A DNA stretch of 64,000 nucleotides from assembly GCA_015179045.1 (NCBI GenBank), contig WHUZ01000016.1, forward strand, positions 372,001 through 436,000, written 5' to 3'. The stretch is from Kalaharituber pfeilii. Its lineage: Eukaryota > Ascomycota > Pezizomycetes > Pezizales > Pezizaceae. The translations under genes were made by a program, and so were the position numbers. The notes below the pieces were generated by a model. It was not told the DNA's origin, searched no databases, and saw only the letters and a list, made by a program, of their open reading frames with translations. Shown here one piece after another: positions 21,652 to 30,630 of this stretch (positions within the stretch are counted from its first letter, which is position 1; each line of letters begins with the position of its first letter).

Positions 21652-22831
21652 TGTACCTGTTACTGTAGTTCACCACTTTCCCGGACACCCCACTTTCCCG
21701 GACACATTTACCACCAAAACTGCGCAACTTTCGCACTCAATATCTCAACAACCATAACAGCATTTGTGAACGCGCTTTGTATAGCTATTAGGCAAAGTGT
21801 AATTCTTGCTATCTAGCACTTTTTCTTCATCAAAAATTGTGGGTGCAAAGGGATTATGGCTTGTCGCATTTTTGTTGGAAGGCTTGGCATTTATTTGTAT
21901 GGGATCTCCATACAAAACGTTCATAAGACTTGAATATAGTCCTACTCTTCAACGCTAATTACAATAGCTATGATAGTATATGTCCAGAATCACCTGAAGA
22001 GTTATAGTAAGGTGCTGCATTTAGTTTACTTTCATTTGTTGAATTGTAGAGTTGGTGTACAACTATCTACTTTTGGGTGTGTTTCTCATACAAATGGTTT
22101 CTATGGGAAATATGAATATTGTGAATGATTTCACAACCACTACAGGTATTACCTAACTACGTTGCTCATAGTTTCCAACTGAGTGATCCTATTGAATGTG
22201 AGGGTCTGAGTTTTTTTCATGAATTGATTGCATGTGTAGCATGCAGAATTCGGGGGCGGTGACATTTGTATGGAGATCCCATACAAATAAATGCCAAGCC
22301 TTCCAACAAAAATGCGACAAGCCATAATCCCTTTGCACCCACAATTTTTGATGAAGAAAAAGTGCTAGATAGCAAGAATTACACTTTGCCTAATAGCTAT
22401 ACAAAGCGCGTTCACAAATGCTGTTATGGTTGTTGAGATATTGAATGCGAAAGTTGCGCAGTTTTGGTGGTAAATGTGTCCGGGAAAGTGGTGAACTACA
22501 GTAACACATATATTGGCATTAATAAGGAATTGCCACGTTGTCAGTCATTTGTTCATTTGTTGACTAGTCATGTATGACTGCGCTTAAGTCTATATAAGCG
22601 CTGGCTGGCGATAGCATAGTTAAAGGAATCAAGACACTAGCGGTGTTCTAAGTTTCTCTATAGACTCTGAAACCTATCGTTTCCTTATTGCGCCCGTGAA
22701 CTGCTGCGCTCCGCTGCGCTCCGCTGCGCGCCCCACGCCGAATAGCTGCCCTCCGGTCCGCCGTATATACCCCTTAGCCGTAACACCTAGCTTCCGGGCC
22801 CAGCGTAGCCGAGCCCCTCACGCCCGTAACA
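21652..22831 (+). repeat. solo LTR carrying a nested foldback element
   Basis: TGTACCTGT ... GCCCGTAACA, with ctacg before and ctaca after (4 of 5 identical). A TATA box (ctatataagc, near 22593) is followed by GCGGTGTTCTAAGTTTC, an analogue of the block in the two other LTRs of this family. The 839-bp element at 21663-22501 is inserted near its left end. The direct repeat gctccgctgc is present near 22700. Confidence 0.6.
21663..22501. mobile_element. pogo-like foldback element, ~250-bp inverted arms
   Basis: TA on both sides (21661-21662, 22502-22503). The left arm starts CTGTAGTTCACCACTTTCCC; the right arm is its inverse. The arms match over about 250 bp (21663-21916 and 22254-22501), with one extra 17-bp duplication (ccactttcccggacacc) in the left arm. 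The central 340 bp shows no transposase. The CCCGGACA word in the ends is usual for pogo/Fot1-type elements. Confidence 0.88.
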
Positions 22832-23525
22832 CTACAAAGGAACACAAGTTTTTCAGGCCTATACTTCACAAACATCAACCGTTGATACTCAGGCTGCTTT
22901 TCATGGAACAGCTCCCGAGCAGAGCCTACTTAATAGAGCATCAGCTATGGGTCTATAGTGGGATAAGCGAGCTGTATTTTATGTTAAGAAAACAACAATT
23001 AATGAGCTCCGCAAGTCGGATACTAAACTTCAGTTATTAACCCAGAAGAAAGATACGGCTTTGGCTCGATATCGACAGAATCGGGATTCTAGGAGGTATA
23101 AGGATTATACGCGGGCTTGCAATGCAGTTTCCACAAGAGTACGGAGTCTACGAAGAAAAGCGGAAAAAGAGCAACTGGAGGTCTTCTTCCTGAATGTGAA
23201 CTCGCACGATATTACAAAGCAGCTGGGCATAGACAAGGAAAAACAAGATGAAGCAGAATCGGTAACTGCAATGTATAGCTGGCATGGGATTTTTCGAGAA
23301 GGCTGGTATCATAATATTCTTCAAGGATTAGTCCAGTACCTTGAGGAGGGGAAGAGGCGGGAAGGGAGAGGCAAAGCATGAGCAATAAAAGGATAACGCC
23401 AAGTAAATCGAACTCCTCTGTCAATTAACCAATGACCTGAGGAAAGCGGAGGAAAAAGTGAGCAAACTGGACTTTGAAACATTTTTAGCCTTGGACCATC
23501 ATCTACGATGGGTGCATCAGATATC

Positions 23526-24326
23526 TTTTTTTTTTTTTTTTTTTTATTTCATTGATCGCATGCCGCCCTAAGGGCTATGGCGATGTATATGAGTTAACTA
23601 AAAGAAAGAAAATACGCAGCCTAAGTACATGGTATTTGAGTCGGGGTCCCGAGCCTGTCTATTCCCTTCTTCTGTTTGGCTCGTATTCCTCCGATCTCAG
23701 CCACTTCCCCCCAAGTTTGACTCTCCCAATCTCCACTCTTGTCTTCGTATACAACACTATGGAGCTTGCCTTCTTTCCTTCTTCTTCCAGTGTCGTTTTT
23801 CGTCGCAGCCATCTGATGCCCGTGGTCGTCTTTCCTAGCTCTTTATTGTCCTCTTCCAGCCATTTCCTGACTTTCTCCAAATCCTTTCTGAGTGCAACGC
23901 CATGAATGACGATGCCTTTCGTGGTTCGGGGAGAGGGTCGGCTGGTGTGCCTGGTCTGATTGCGGGGGCGGGATGGTGCAGGGGCGGGTGTCGAGTCAGG
24001 GGTTGGTGTGGGGTTCGGTGCTGGTGTTGCGGGGGTTGGGGGAACCTCCCGTTCTTCGACCGTGAGGGGGGTTTTTCCTACTCTCTTTGTCTTTTTCCTC
24101 CTCGGATTTGTCTTCTTCGTGGTCGAAGTTGCTGGTGGGGCCTTCTCGGGGACGGGTTCCTCCGAGAGTAGCTGGTAGGAGTGGAAGCTTAGGGGTTCCG
24201 GTGTTGTCTCCTCTGGTGGAGTATCCACGCACGTGATGGGGCTAAGCCCCAGTGGCTTTGTCTGTGGCTCAATGGCCGGGATGTCTATGTGCACGATGGG
24301 GCTGAGCCCCAGTGGCTGTTGTGGCG
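23526..24326 (-). mobile_element. LINE-B derivative: ORF1 joined to 3' hairpin (801 bp)
   Basis: Minus strand: about 220 codons of a gag-like ORF1. It has proline-rich repeats (PLGLSPIVHIDIPAIEPQ, twice), a basic stretch (TTKKTNPRRKKTKRVGK), PTPAPSRPRNQTR, and the conserved IVIHGVALRKDLEKVRKWL ... GIRWLRRKTTLEEEGKKASS, ending YEPNRRRE*. The expected CCHC knuckles and all of ORF2 are missing. The tail CGCCATAGCCCTTAGGGCGG, GCGATCAATGAAAT and poly(A) follow. Target duplication gcatcagatatc at 23514-23525 and 24327-24338. It interrupts the 3' part of the recombinase region. Confidence 0.87.
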
Positions 24327-24338
24327 GCATCAGATATC

Positions 24339-24618
24339 GGATCGTGGGAAATATTGTTTCGGATCCTCATCTGTTCTTCCAGAAACCGTTTTTCAAAGGG
24401 GAACTTCCGCATATGTGCAAGATATCTCAAATGAGAAGCCAACTTTTGAAGCATATTCCACGTCCCCAAAAGATGCGGTAGAATGGTTTCGCTGTGCACC
24501 CGCCGTATTTGAGGGACATGCCAACGTCAAAGTCGAATTCAATGGCGAGCCGAAAATGAACCGTTTGACAGCATTTGTGCTTCTCGGTATATATAATCTA
24601 ATAATACTCTTTTTGTAA
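24339..24618 (+). pseudogene. unknown exon fragment
   Basis: After the LINE derivative is removed, a frame reads LPETVFQRGTSAYVQDISNE ... DAVEWFRCAPAVFEGHANVK ... NGEPKMNRLTAFVLLG, then a GTATATATAATC donor-like word at about 24588. Composition is protein-like. It may be an upstream exon of the EST1-like gene or an unrelated exon. No family is recognised. Confidence 0.35.
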
Positions 24619-24734
24619 ATTTTTTTTTTTTTTTTTTAAAAAATTCTCTTTATAGAATTAAAACTTTCTTGAGGAATAACAGATGACACCTTCATTATCT
24701 GTATATTTCCCTGTCATAGGCCGGCTGGTAGCCT

Positions 24735-24735
<1 letters not shown>

Positions 24736-24806
<71 letters not shown>

Positions 24807-24849
24807 TATTTCACGTGACCCCGCATGCAGCTGTTCGCCATGGCAGGGC
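24736..24849 (-). mobile_element. LINE-A hairpin-only insertion with 70-base poly(T)
   Basis: An uninterrupted T-run of about 70 (24736-24805) followed by gtatttcacgtgacc and the A hairpin ending ggcagggc. No target duplication is visible; a 13-bp direct repeat (gtggagaggtt) follows instead. The very long homopolymer suggests a recent insertion, or two insertions at one site. Confidence 0.8.
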
Positions 24850-25017
24850 GTGTGGAGAGGTTATGTGGAGAGGTTTTGTAAGGGAAAATTGGTATCTGAT
24901 TTCATGTAACGTTAAGGCCAGGACACAGCAAGAATTCCAGGGAGCTAATGGCCCAGTATCATAATCATACACTAGTATTTCACACATATCAATATCACCA
25001 AACCTCTATTGTTTAAT

Positions 25018-26296
25018 ATAGTGGACCCTAACGAGACAATTCATAATGACCAACTTGTCGAGCCAAATCCATCACCTTGTATGCAACCTTTCGCGCTTCT
25101 AAAGACTTAAGAAAAAACAAATGTGGCGTAGAACCCCCTTCCTGTAGATGTCATAACGCTTTACAAATTTGCTGGCACTATCAACCACATCCCTCCCCCA
25201 TTCCAGCGAACACCCAATGGCATGCTATATGGTTCACCGGTATCAATTTCGACGATTTCTATGGAATTTTGGATGAGTACGTCAGCTTGTTGGACAAGCA
25301 CATTAGCAGGGTTGGCGAAGAGTGGACAGTTCAAGGTTGCCTAGTTGCCGTGTGCAGTATTGCTGCCTTATATCAATACAACACTCGCGAAAGTACACTC
25401 AGGCAGGCTTGGAAGGAAGCCAGGACCGTTGTGAAGGAAGAAGAGGCAAATAAGGTGCCCGCTCAAATTCCAGAACAAGGAACTGGTAACGAGTATGATA
25501 ACCCCCTTCCTCGAGAGACAAACTCAGAACACGCTAGCTCCTGGGTCCCATTGGATTACGCGATTAAGATGGGATTTGAAATCTTCAATCTGGTACTGCA
25601 GCGCATTGATAATAGTTACATATTACCCCATGTACATAGTTGGTTGGCGTTCCTATATCATATCAAGGATTCTATCCCGACAATTCACCTGCTCGAGAAC
25701 GACCTCCCCTGGGATAGCCTGGTCGTGCTTCTCAATTCACTAATTAAGTCAGAACTGGCTTCCTCGAGTTATATTGATTCAAGTCTCAACTTTGCCACAT
25801 TCCCTCGAGGGTAAAATCGCCCTCTTCCAGAGGATTGGACTCTTCGTGGTCTTGAGTGGACTAACAATTATTTCCCCCAAGGCTGGATTGAAGAGGCAAA
25901 AGTTGATGATGAGGAGCAGTTATTGGAGCTTTCTTCATTTGTGGCTTTGAGGAAACAGCGTATCCTGTGGCTTGCATACAAGCTAGTTGAGGTAGGTTTA
26001 GAGAACCCTCTCATTTATCAAAGTTGTTTACTTATGTAACTAGGGTGGTGATTAGTTGAACTACGACACTGCTAGTGAGCGCTTCTCTGTACATCCCGCC
26101 GTGCTTGAGAGAATCAGATGCAACCGAAGAGTAGCACAGATCAAGCAGGAGGGTATGGCAACCATGAAGGAACAACAGGAATCAGATATTGAGATGGACT
26201 ACACTGTTGCCACACCTGTTGAAGAGGACATCGGCGAGTTTGAAGACCTTGCTGAGCAATCTGAGGTACTGCAGCAGCTCCCTGCGTTCAAACTCG
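25018..26296 (+). pseudogene. EST1-like (DNA/RNA-binding domain) gene, copy 1
   Basis: An acceptor-like AATATAG is followed by GTGGACCCTAACGAGAC, shared with 47126. The frame from 25077 contains FDDFYGILDEYVSLLDKHIS, LQRIDNSYILPHVHSWLAFL, ENDLPWDSLVVLLNSLIK, then TFPRG and a stop (25812-25814). It continues in frame with NRPLPEDWTLRGLEWTNNYF, PQGWIEEAKVDDEEQLLELS and ALRKQRILWLAYKLVE. An intron (GTAGGT...ACTAG, about 25991-26043) and an exon with ERFSVHPAVLERI follow. This series matches the EST1 DNA/RNA-binding domain of fungal EST1/SMG7-like proteins (telomerase and nonsense-mediated decay). Copy 2 has CAA where this one has the TAA stop. Another stop lies at 26053-26055. Confidence 0.7.
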
Positions 26297-26637
26297 GGAT
26301 GTCGAAAAGGATTGGAAAAATAACGTGGAGAACGGGGAGGAATGGGAGGAATGGGATGGGCTGGAAAGGTTTTTTTCCTTCATCAGGTATTAAGAAAGGC
26401 GGGATCAAGGGACGGCGGCGGGATCAAAGGATAGAGGGAGTGTTGCGAATTATTTAGGTCTTTGGTTAGAGAGTGAGTTCACAAGCTTGGCACTGCACTA
26501 AATAACTCAAAGGGGGGTAAAACTAAACCTAAAAAAGGGGGGGGGGAAATTGAAAAGGCTGCTTAGTAATCGTAAAGCGAAATGTTACGTTATGCTAGTA
26601 CTAAGTTGCCTGCACTATACAAGCAGGGTTATGTGAT

Positions 26638-26682
<45 letters not shown>
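26297..26682 (+). mobile_element. LINE-A 3' segment with ORF end and poly(A)
   Basis: The frame DVEKDWKNNVENGEEWEEWD, GLERFFSFIRY* matches AENGEEWDELERFFSGIRF* at the start of the LINE-A copy at 29792. After about 250 bp it ends with CCTGCACTATACAAGCAGGG, TTATGTGATTATT and poly(A) of 41. The hairpin stem here is CCTGC/GCAGG, where most A copies have CCCTGC/GCGGGG. The left border with the EST1-like sequence is uncertain, since both parts also occur together at 59234-59640. Confidence 0.65.
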
Positions 26683-26685
<3 letters not shown>

Positions 26686-28265
26686 CGTTGAAAACTCCAC
26701 TCGCATCATTTCTGCCTGGAGTTTACCCTGATGCAGTCGTATTGTACTCATGCTATATGTAGTTGCAGCATGAGGACTCAGTGTATATAAAATATTTTTA
26801 AGCAATGTGAGGAACTCTATTCTTGCTTGATCTTCTAACTCATCAATTGCGTCAATGCAAATAAATATGATGTCAAGCTTTTGTACCAGCTCTTGCAACG
26901 TAGTTATTGCGTCAGCAAGTTCCAGCTTTGTATAAGCCTTTCGAGCAGATTCAAAATTCTTTACCAGCATATCAGGCAAGGGTTGAGAGGTGGACATTAA
27001 TTCCCGCACCAATTGCTTCAGCAGGCTGCCAACTAGATGTATAGGAACTTGCTCTTTTTGGTCTCGATAATCACAGTAGAGATAGATTGTAGCTGCTCTT
27101 GGTTGCCTAACAGCAAGAGATAAATGATCAATGACAACAGACCTTCCAGAATTGTTAGCAACCCTGCACGTGTTCTTTATTCACTTTTTTTTTTTTTTTT
27201 TTTTTTATATCAATACTCGCGTGCCGCCCTATGGGCTATGGTCTTTATTCACTATATAGCGAAATTGTCATATACACTACTAGATATACATACGTAATCA
27301 CTGTTTTCCCAGCACCAGGCATTCCGTAGCAGCCTAGAATATGTGAAGTTTTAATATCACCGTCCCGCCAGGACATGAATTGGTCTGTGTGAAGAATCCA
27401 AGTTGTTGTGTTTGCAAGGCGCCTAGATCTGATATCCTGATGTCTTTTCCGTGGCTCAAGTGGGGACAACCATGCCAGGAGCTTTTCCATATTGTCCTCT
27501 GAGAAAGTAATAAGTATAGATGCCGGTGCAAGTATCAGAGATCCGAATAAAATGGTCCCTACCATCCATGTTGAGCTGCAACCTTTGCACACCACGTTTG
27601 ATCTGATGCACATCGACAGCCAATTGATCAAGTATCGAAACGAAGCTCAAGATCTCGCCAAGTGTAGCACTCATTTTAGACATCTCAGCTGGTATAGCAG
27701 GGAACAAGGACATGACGGAGTCTATTTGCTGCTTTTGCTGCGACAAGCCGGTCATAACTTCGCGCGAAGTCTTGGAAAGAAGTTCACTGTTTTTGACTTA
27801 GTCGTCTATATAGAAATGGGTAGGAGATTTTGGAAAATACCAATTCGCAATAGTAAGCGAAAATTCGATCGTTTGGGTGCAGCGATGCAATGTCTGCACT
27901 ACCTCAATGCAATCTTGTTTTTTGAAAGGCCATTTCAATCGGTCACTGAATCCTCCTGATACTTTTCCCCCTGACATTTGAAACTTGACTAGTATCGAGT
28001 GAAGACTTTCAATCTTGCTTTTACAGATCGCAATGACGACACAAAGAGCAGAAGTTTCCCGAAAATTCCCCTTGACATCCTCCTCCCTCAGGAACCCAAT
28101 CAGCTGGTCAAGGGTACAACTTAGTGCATTAATCTCAGCAAGTAAATCATAAGCATCCTTCGGAGCAGACTTGACCTGACCCGTATATTCTGTCAGGATT
28201 TTCGCAAGCTCAATGGCTAAAGAGAGGAAACCAGCGACTCCGGTGGAAATGGAAAAGGGGTCCAT
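26683..28265 (-). pseudogene. NACHT-domain NLR (STAND) gene, truncated
   Basis: Exon 1, 28265-27841: MDPFSISTGVAGFLSLAIEL ... QTIEFSLTIAN, the fungal NACHT N-terminal domain. Intron 27840-27787; exon 2, 27786-27563 (CELLSKTSREVMTGLSQQKQ...). Intron 27562-27499; exon 3, 27498-27294, with EDNMEKLLAWLSPLEPRKRH and the P-loop GCYGMPGAGKT. Intron 3, 27293-27164, enlarged by a LINE-B hairpin. Exon 4 from 27163 has RAATIYLYCDYRDQKEQVPI and the Walker B-like IIFICIDAIDELED. All four exons join in phase. Exon 4 ends abruptly at the LINE-A poly(A) (26682) after MMRVEFST, so the rest of NACHT and any sensor repeats are lost. Fungal NLRs act in non-self recognition and cell death. It lies tail-to-tail with the EST1-like gene. 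Confidence 0.85.
27186..27241 (-). mobile_element. LINE-B hairpin-only insertion in NLR intron 3
   Basis: Minus-strand ACCATAGCCCATAGGGCGGC, GCGAGTATTGATAT and poly(A) of about 22. Target duplication tctttattcact at 27174-27185 and 27242-27253. It lies wholly inside intron 3, which would be about 62 nt without it. Confidence 0.88.
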
Positions 28266-28639
28266 TTACGGAGGCAAATGGATTAGTATCTCGGAACTGA
28301 ATTGATGTAAGTATATCAGGTTTTAGTTCAATGCTTTGGATAATCGGCGCTTTGGAGTGTGTTGTAATTTGGGAAACAAATATGAACTGGCACAGTGATT
28401 GTGGGCTGAGGCTCGAGCGGGGGTCAGTCGCCGGTCTGCACAAAAGTGGGGTATGGGTGCGAGACAAATTCTTGGCGGCATTTTCCATCCCCATTATTCT
28501 CTTCTCCGCTTCTTTCAATTTTTTTCCTTTTTGAGAAAAATTGATATAAAAAGGGCATTCAAGTTATTTTTTTTCATAGCGTTAGGTCGAAGCTTCGTGA
28601 ATCGCGCAATTACTCACTAATGCCAAGTGTTACATACTA
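28266..28639. other. NLR 5' flank, no other gene
   Basis: No TATA or other element is clear. Frames here are short. Confidence 0.4.
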
Positions 28640-28863
28640 ATGTTGCATAGTAAATGTATATCTAATCTCTATGTAGCAATACTGCACATTCTCGGTCGGG
28701 ACTCTCCGGATCCTGCACCCCCGAGTCGCAAAATAGCAGAGCGGCAGAGGAAAGTTGGTACACGAGATTGCTTGCAGTTTGTAGCTTCCTTGCGCGACAG
28801 GGTCCCCGAAGAATTCAGACTTGGGTGCCCCCACTGCAAGGTAGACTACAGACTACGGCGTAA
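28640..28863 (+). pseudogene. unknown exon ending at a GTAAGT donor
   Basis: The frame LHILGRDSPDPAPPSRKIAE ... DCLQFVASLRDRVPEEFRLG, CPHCKVDYRLR runs to a perfect GTAAGT donor at about 28861. A CxxC pair is present. The following exon is not found; the next 50 bp enter a Tc1-like terminal repeat. Probably one exon of a broken gene. Confidence 0.4.
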
Positions 28864-28913
28864 GTACCTGTATCATACGTAAATACTGTACTTAACTCCG
28901 GGGTAGATCTACT

Positions 28914-28960
28914 CTCTGGTCCAAAAAAAAGTATTGGAACGGCTGACTAATGCATAAATT
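28914..28960 (+). repeat. Tc1-like terminal repeat half
   Basis: CTCTGGTCCAAAAAAAAGTA followed by TTGGAACGGC matches the ends of the foldback at 17803. The opposite end is not seen within 2 kb, so it is a broken element. Confidence 0.5.
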
Positions 28961-29472
28961 ACGTAATAGATTCGGTAACTCCACCGATACCCCATCCCCA
29001 CCCCCCTTCACGACCCCATATCTGAATATATCCGTATTCTTGCCCCAGATAGGACACATTCCTTCCCCACCCCGCATCTGGTTCGTTCCCCCACGTTCTC
29101 GTTCGACTAGTTTGGGTATTCGGATGCAGGTGAATCGGTAACATAGGAGGATGCAAGACAGCGAGAAACCGGCGGAAATGAGGAGGCCCAGGTGGTGCGA
29201 CTGCTCTTAGTGCTTCATCACCTTCATGGAGTAGCTCGCTGTGGGGTGCAGAGTGGATGAGGATGAGCAGGAGGGGAGTACACTTACGTTTTTTTGACTG
29301 CAGGTGCAACAGAGCCTCTGATAGTTAGTCCAACCCAGATGATTTCTTCGTTTAAGCTCGTAGTGTGTAGAAATTCCGGTGGCTTTCAAGCGATGTGGAA
29401 AGAAAAGAGTGGAGAAAGATCGTCGGTGCGGCAATTTTTCTGAAAGGGACAAAATTGGAAGGATAATAACCT
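28961..29472. other. no gene recognised
   Basis: Short frames only; nothing supported. Confidence 0.4.
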
Positions 29473-29791
29473 TTGCTAGGAGAACATATATTACCTGATG
29501 TAACTAGACTAGGATCATGTGGTGCTGACTGCAGCGTGCAGCATGAATTGCGGAGCAATATCATATTCGACTTGCGCACCAAGCCAGTGTGTAATAACTC
29601 AGACTGGGTTCCTGCCATGGGCTGTAGCCGGTACGTGGTGTTATTTTGGCAGGGAGGAAAAAAAATAAAAAGTTCAGTCTGGGAGCGAGAACTGGAGCAG
29701 GCATATTTGAATAACCCGTTAACTCCTCCACTAATTGAACTCCGATATGAATTCAGTAACCGATTTGATCTTCAGAGCAAGCTGAACAACC
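29473..29791 (+). pseudogene. unknown coding remnant split by LINE-A
   Basis: A frame with plausible composition (GADCSVQHELRSNIIFDLRT ... PPLIELRYEFSNRFDLQSKL) leads into the LINE-A target site (29780-29791) and does not stay open beyond 30067. No domain is recognised. Confidence 0.35.
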
Positions 29792-30023
29792 AACTGGAAA
29801 AGGACAGCAGAGAATGGGGAGGAGTGGGATGAGTTGGAAAGATTCTTCTCCGGGATCAGGTTCTAGGGCGCCGTGCGGTTTGCCGTCGGGGAAGTTTGCT
29901 TGCCGGGGTGCGAAAGTGTGGAGAAGAGGGGAGGGGGGAGAGGGGGGTTTGTTAAGCCTGTCTCCGGGCTTCGAGGGCTTGCCCAGGGGCCCTGCCATGG
30001 CCACGTGCTACAAGCGGGGTTAT

Positions 30024-30055
<32 letters not shown>
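29792..30055 (+). mobile_element. LINE-A 3' end with ORF terminus (264 bp)
   Basis: The longest clearly bounded A copy. Target duplication agctgaacaacc at 29780-29791 and 30056-30067. It begins with the end of an ORF (AENGEEWDELERFFSGIRF*), has a 3' UTR with CCTGTCTCCGGGCTTCGAGG, then the hairpin CCCTGCCATGG ... GCGGGG, TTATGTGATTT and poly(A) of 26. It shows that the hairpin-only copies are 3' ends of a coding LINE. Confidence 0.88.
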
Positions 30056-30058
<3 letters not shown>

Positions 30059-30526
30059 TGAACAACCCCTTGGGTTTAAAATTTAAAGTGAAGGAGTTAG
30101 TTGCCAAGATTGGACTTTCGGAACTGCGGTAAATTACGAGCTTAGAATTATGCGGCGGATAGAACTTCGTTAATTTTCTTAATATGACCTTCCGAACAAA
30201 CATCCCTATTTATGCACCGGGAACAGACATGTACCTTCGTACCCAAATAAACACCCATTGGTAGATATGATGGAGTGGTTGACAGCGGTAATAAGGAAAA
30301 CGTCAGAACTACATCATGACTGCAGCACAGCTGCATATGACTGATGTTTCGGTCGCATATTCTCAACAGGAACAATGTTACGTATATGGGGAGAAGCGCC
30401 AAGCTTAGCGTTGGGATGCTCCAAGCATTTACTTACTAATCGCATTGTTACCAAAAAGATCGAAACTACGTCCAATTGGGTTAGTGTCTCGGTTAACAGA
30501 AGGGCCCCTTCTGAACTTTTTTTTTT

Positions 30527-30630
30527 TTTTGTAAATCACGTATCCCTGCTTACAGCCAGGATGGCAGGCTCCCTGGACCGATTCCTTATGGCCCGGAGAC
30601 AGGTGCTGTGCAACTGTCTACGACAACTAC
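30527..30630 (-). mobile_element. LINE-A 3' fragment
   Basis: Minus strand: CACCTGTCTCCGGGCC, ..., CCTGCCATCCTGGCTGTAAG, CAGGGATACGTGATTTAC, then poly(A) of 12. The hairpin stem is CCTGC/GCAGG. The 5' limit and target duplication were not found. Confidence 0.75.

Larger units (their letters stand above)
18918..23420 (+). pseudogene. DUF3435 (captain-like) tyrosine recombinase, copy 1, multiply interrupted
   Basis: From ATG 18918 (MAQQKEKYRQMVQALDLCEL) the reading shifts frame near 19003. It then runs KIAGADRAFGKFCDEVFHAG ... LMQILAYTRSRPGAVIESS (first catalytic Arg, near 19480). After the solo LTR it continues GYRKTNQAMTYRDVDLTL ... ALPETPLLCPVLLTLALAFD. An intron follows near 20261-20311, then ARTSLHVEWKESMLDVPIFR ... 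FGFRGPITFYCSRRGAANAI (second catalytic box, near 20500) and HKDFTLWATCYG. A hAT-like element and a second solo LTR come next. The frame then resumes with TQVFQAYTSQTSTVDTQAAF (likely Tyr region, near 22850) and the charged C-terminal region (ARYRQNRDSRRYKDYTRACN ... FFLNVNSHDITKQLG, to 23381). This order is that of fungal DUF3435/FluG-type recombinases, the family of Starship captains. Frameshifts, stops and five insertions make it dead. Confidence 0.8.

Noticed and set aside
22696..23040. 114-codon plus-strand frame
   Set aside because: It mixes LTR sequence with the wrong frame of the recombinase C-terminal region; the neighbouring frame carries the conserved residues.
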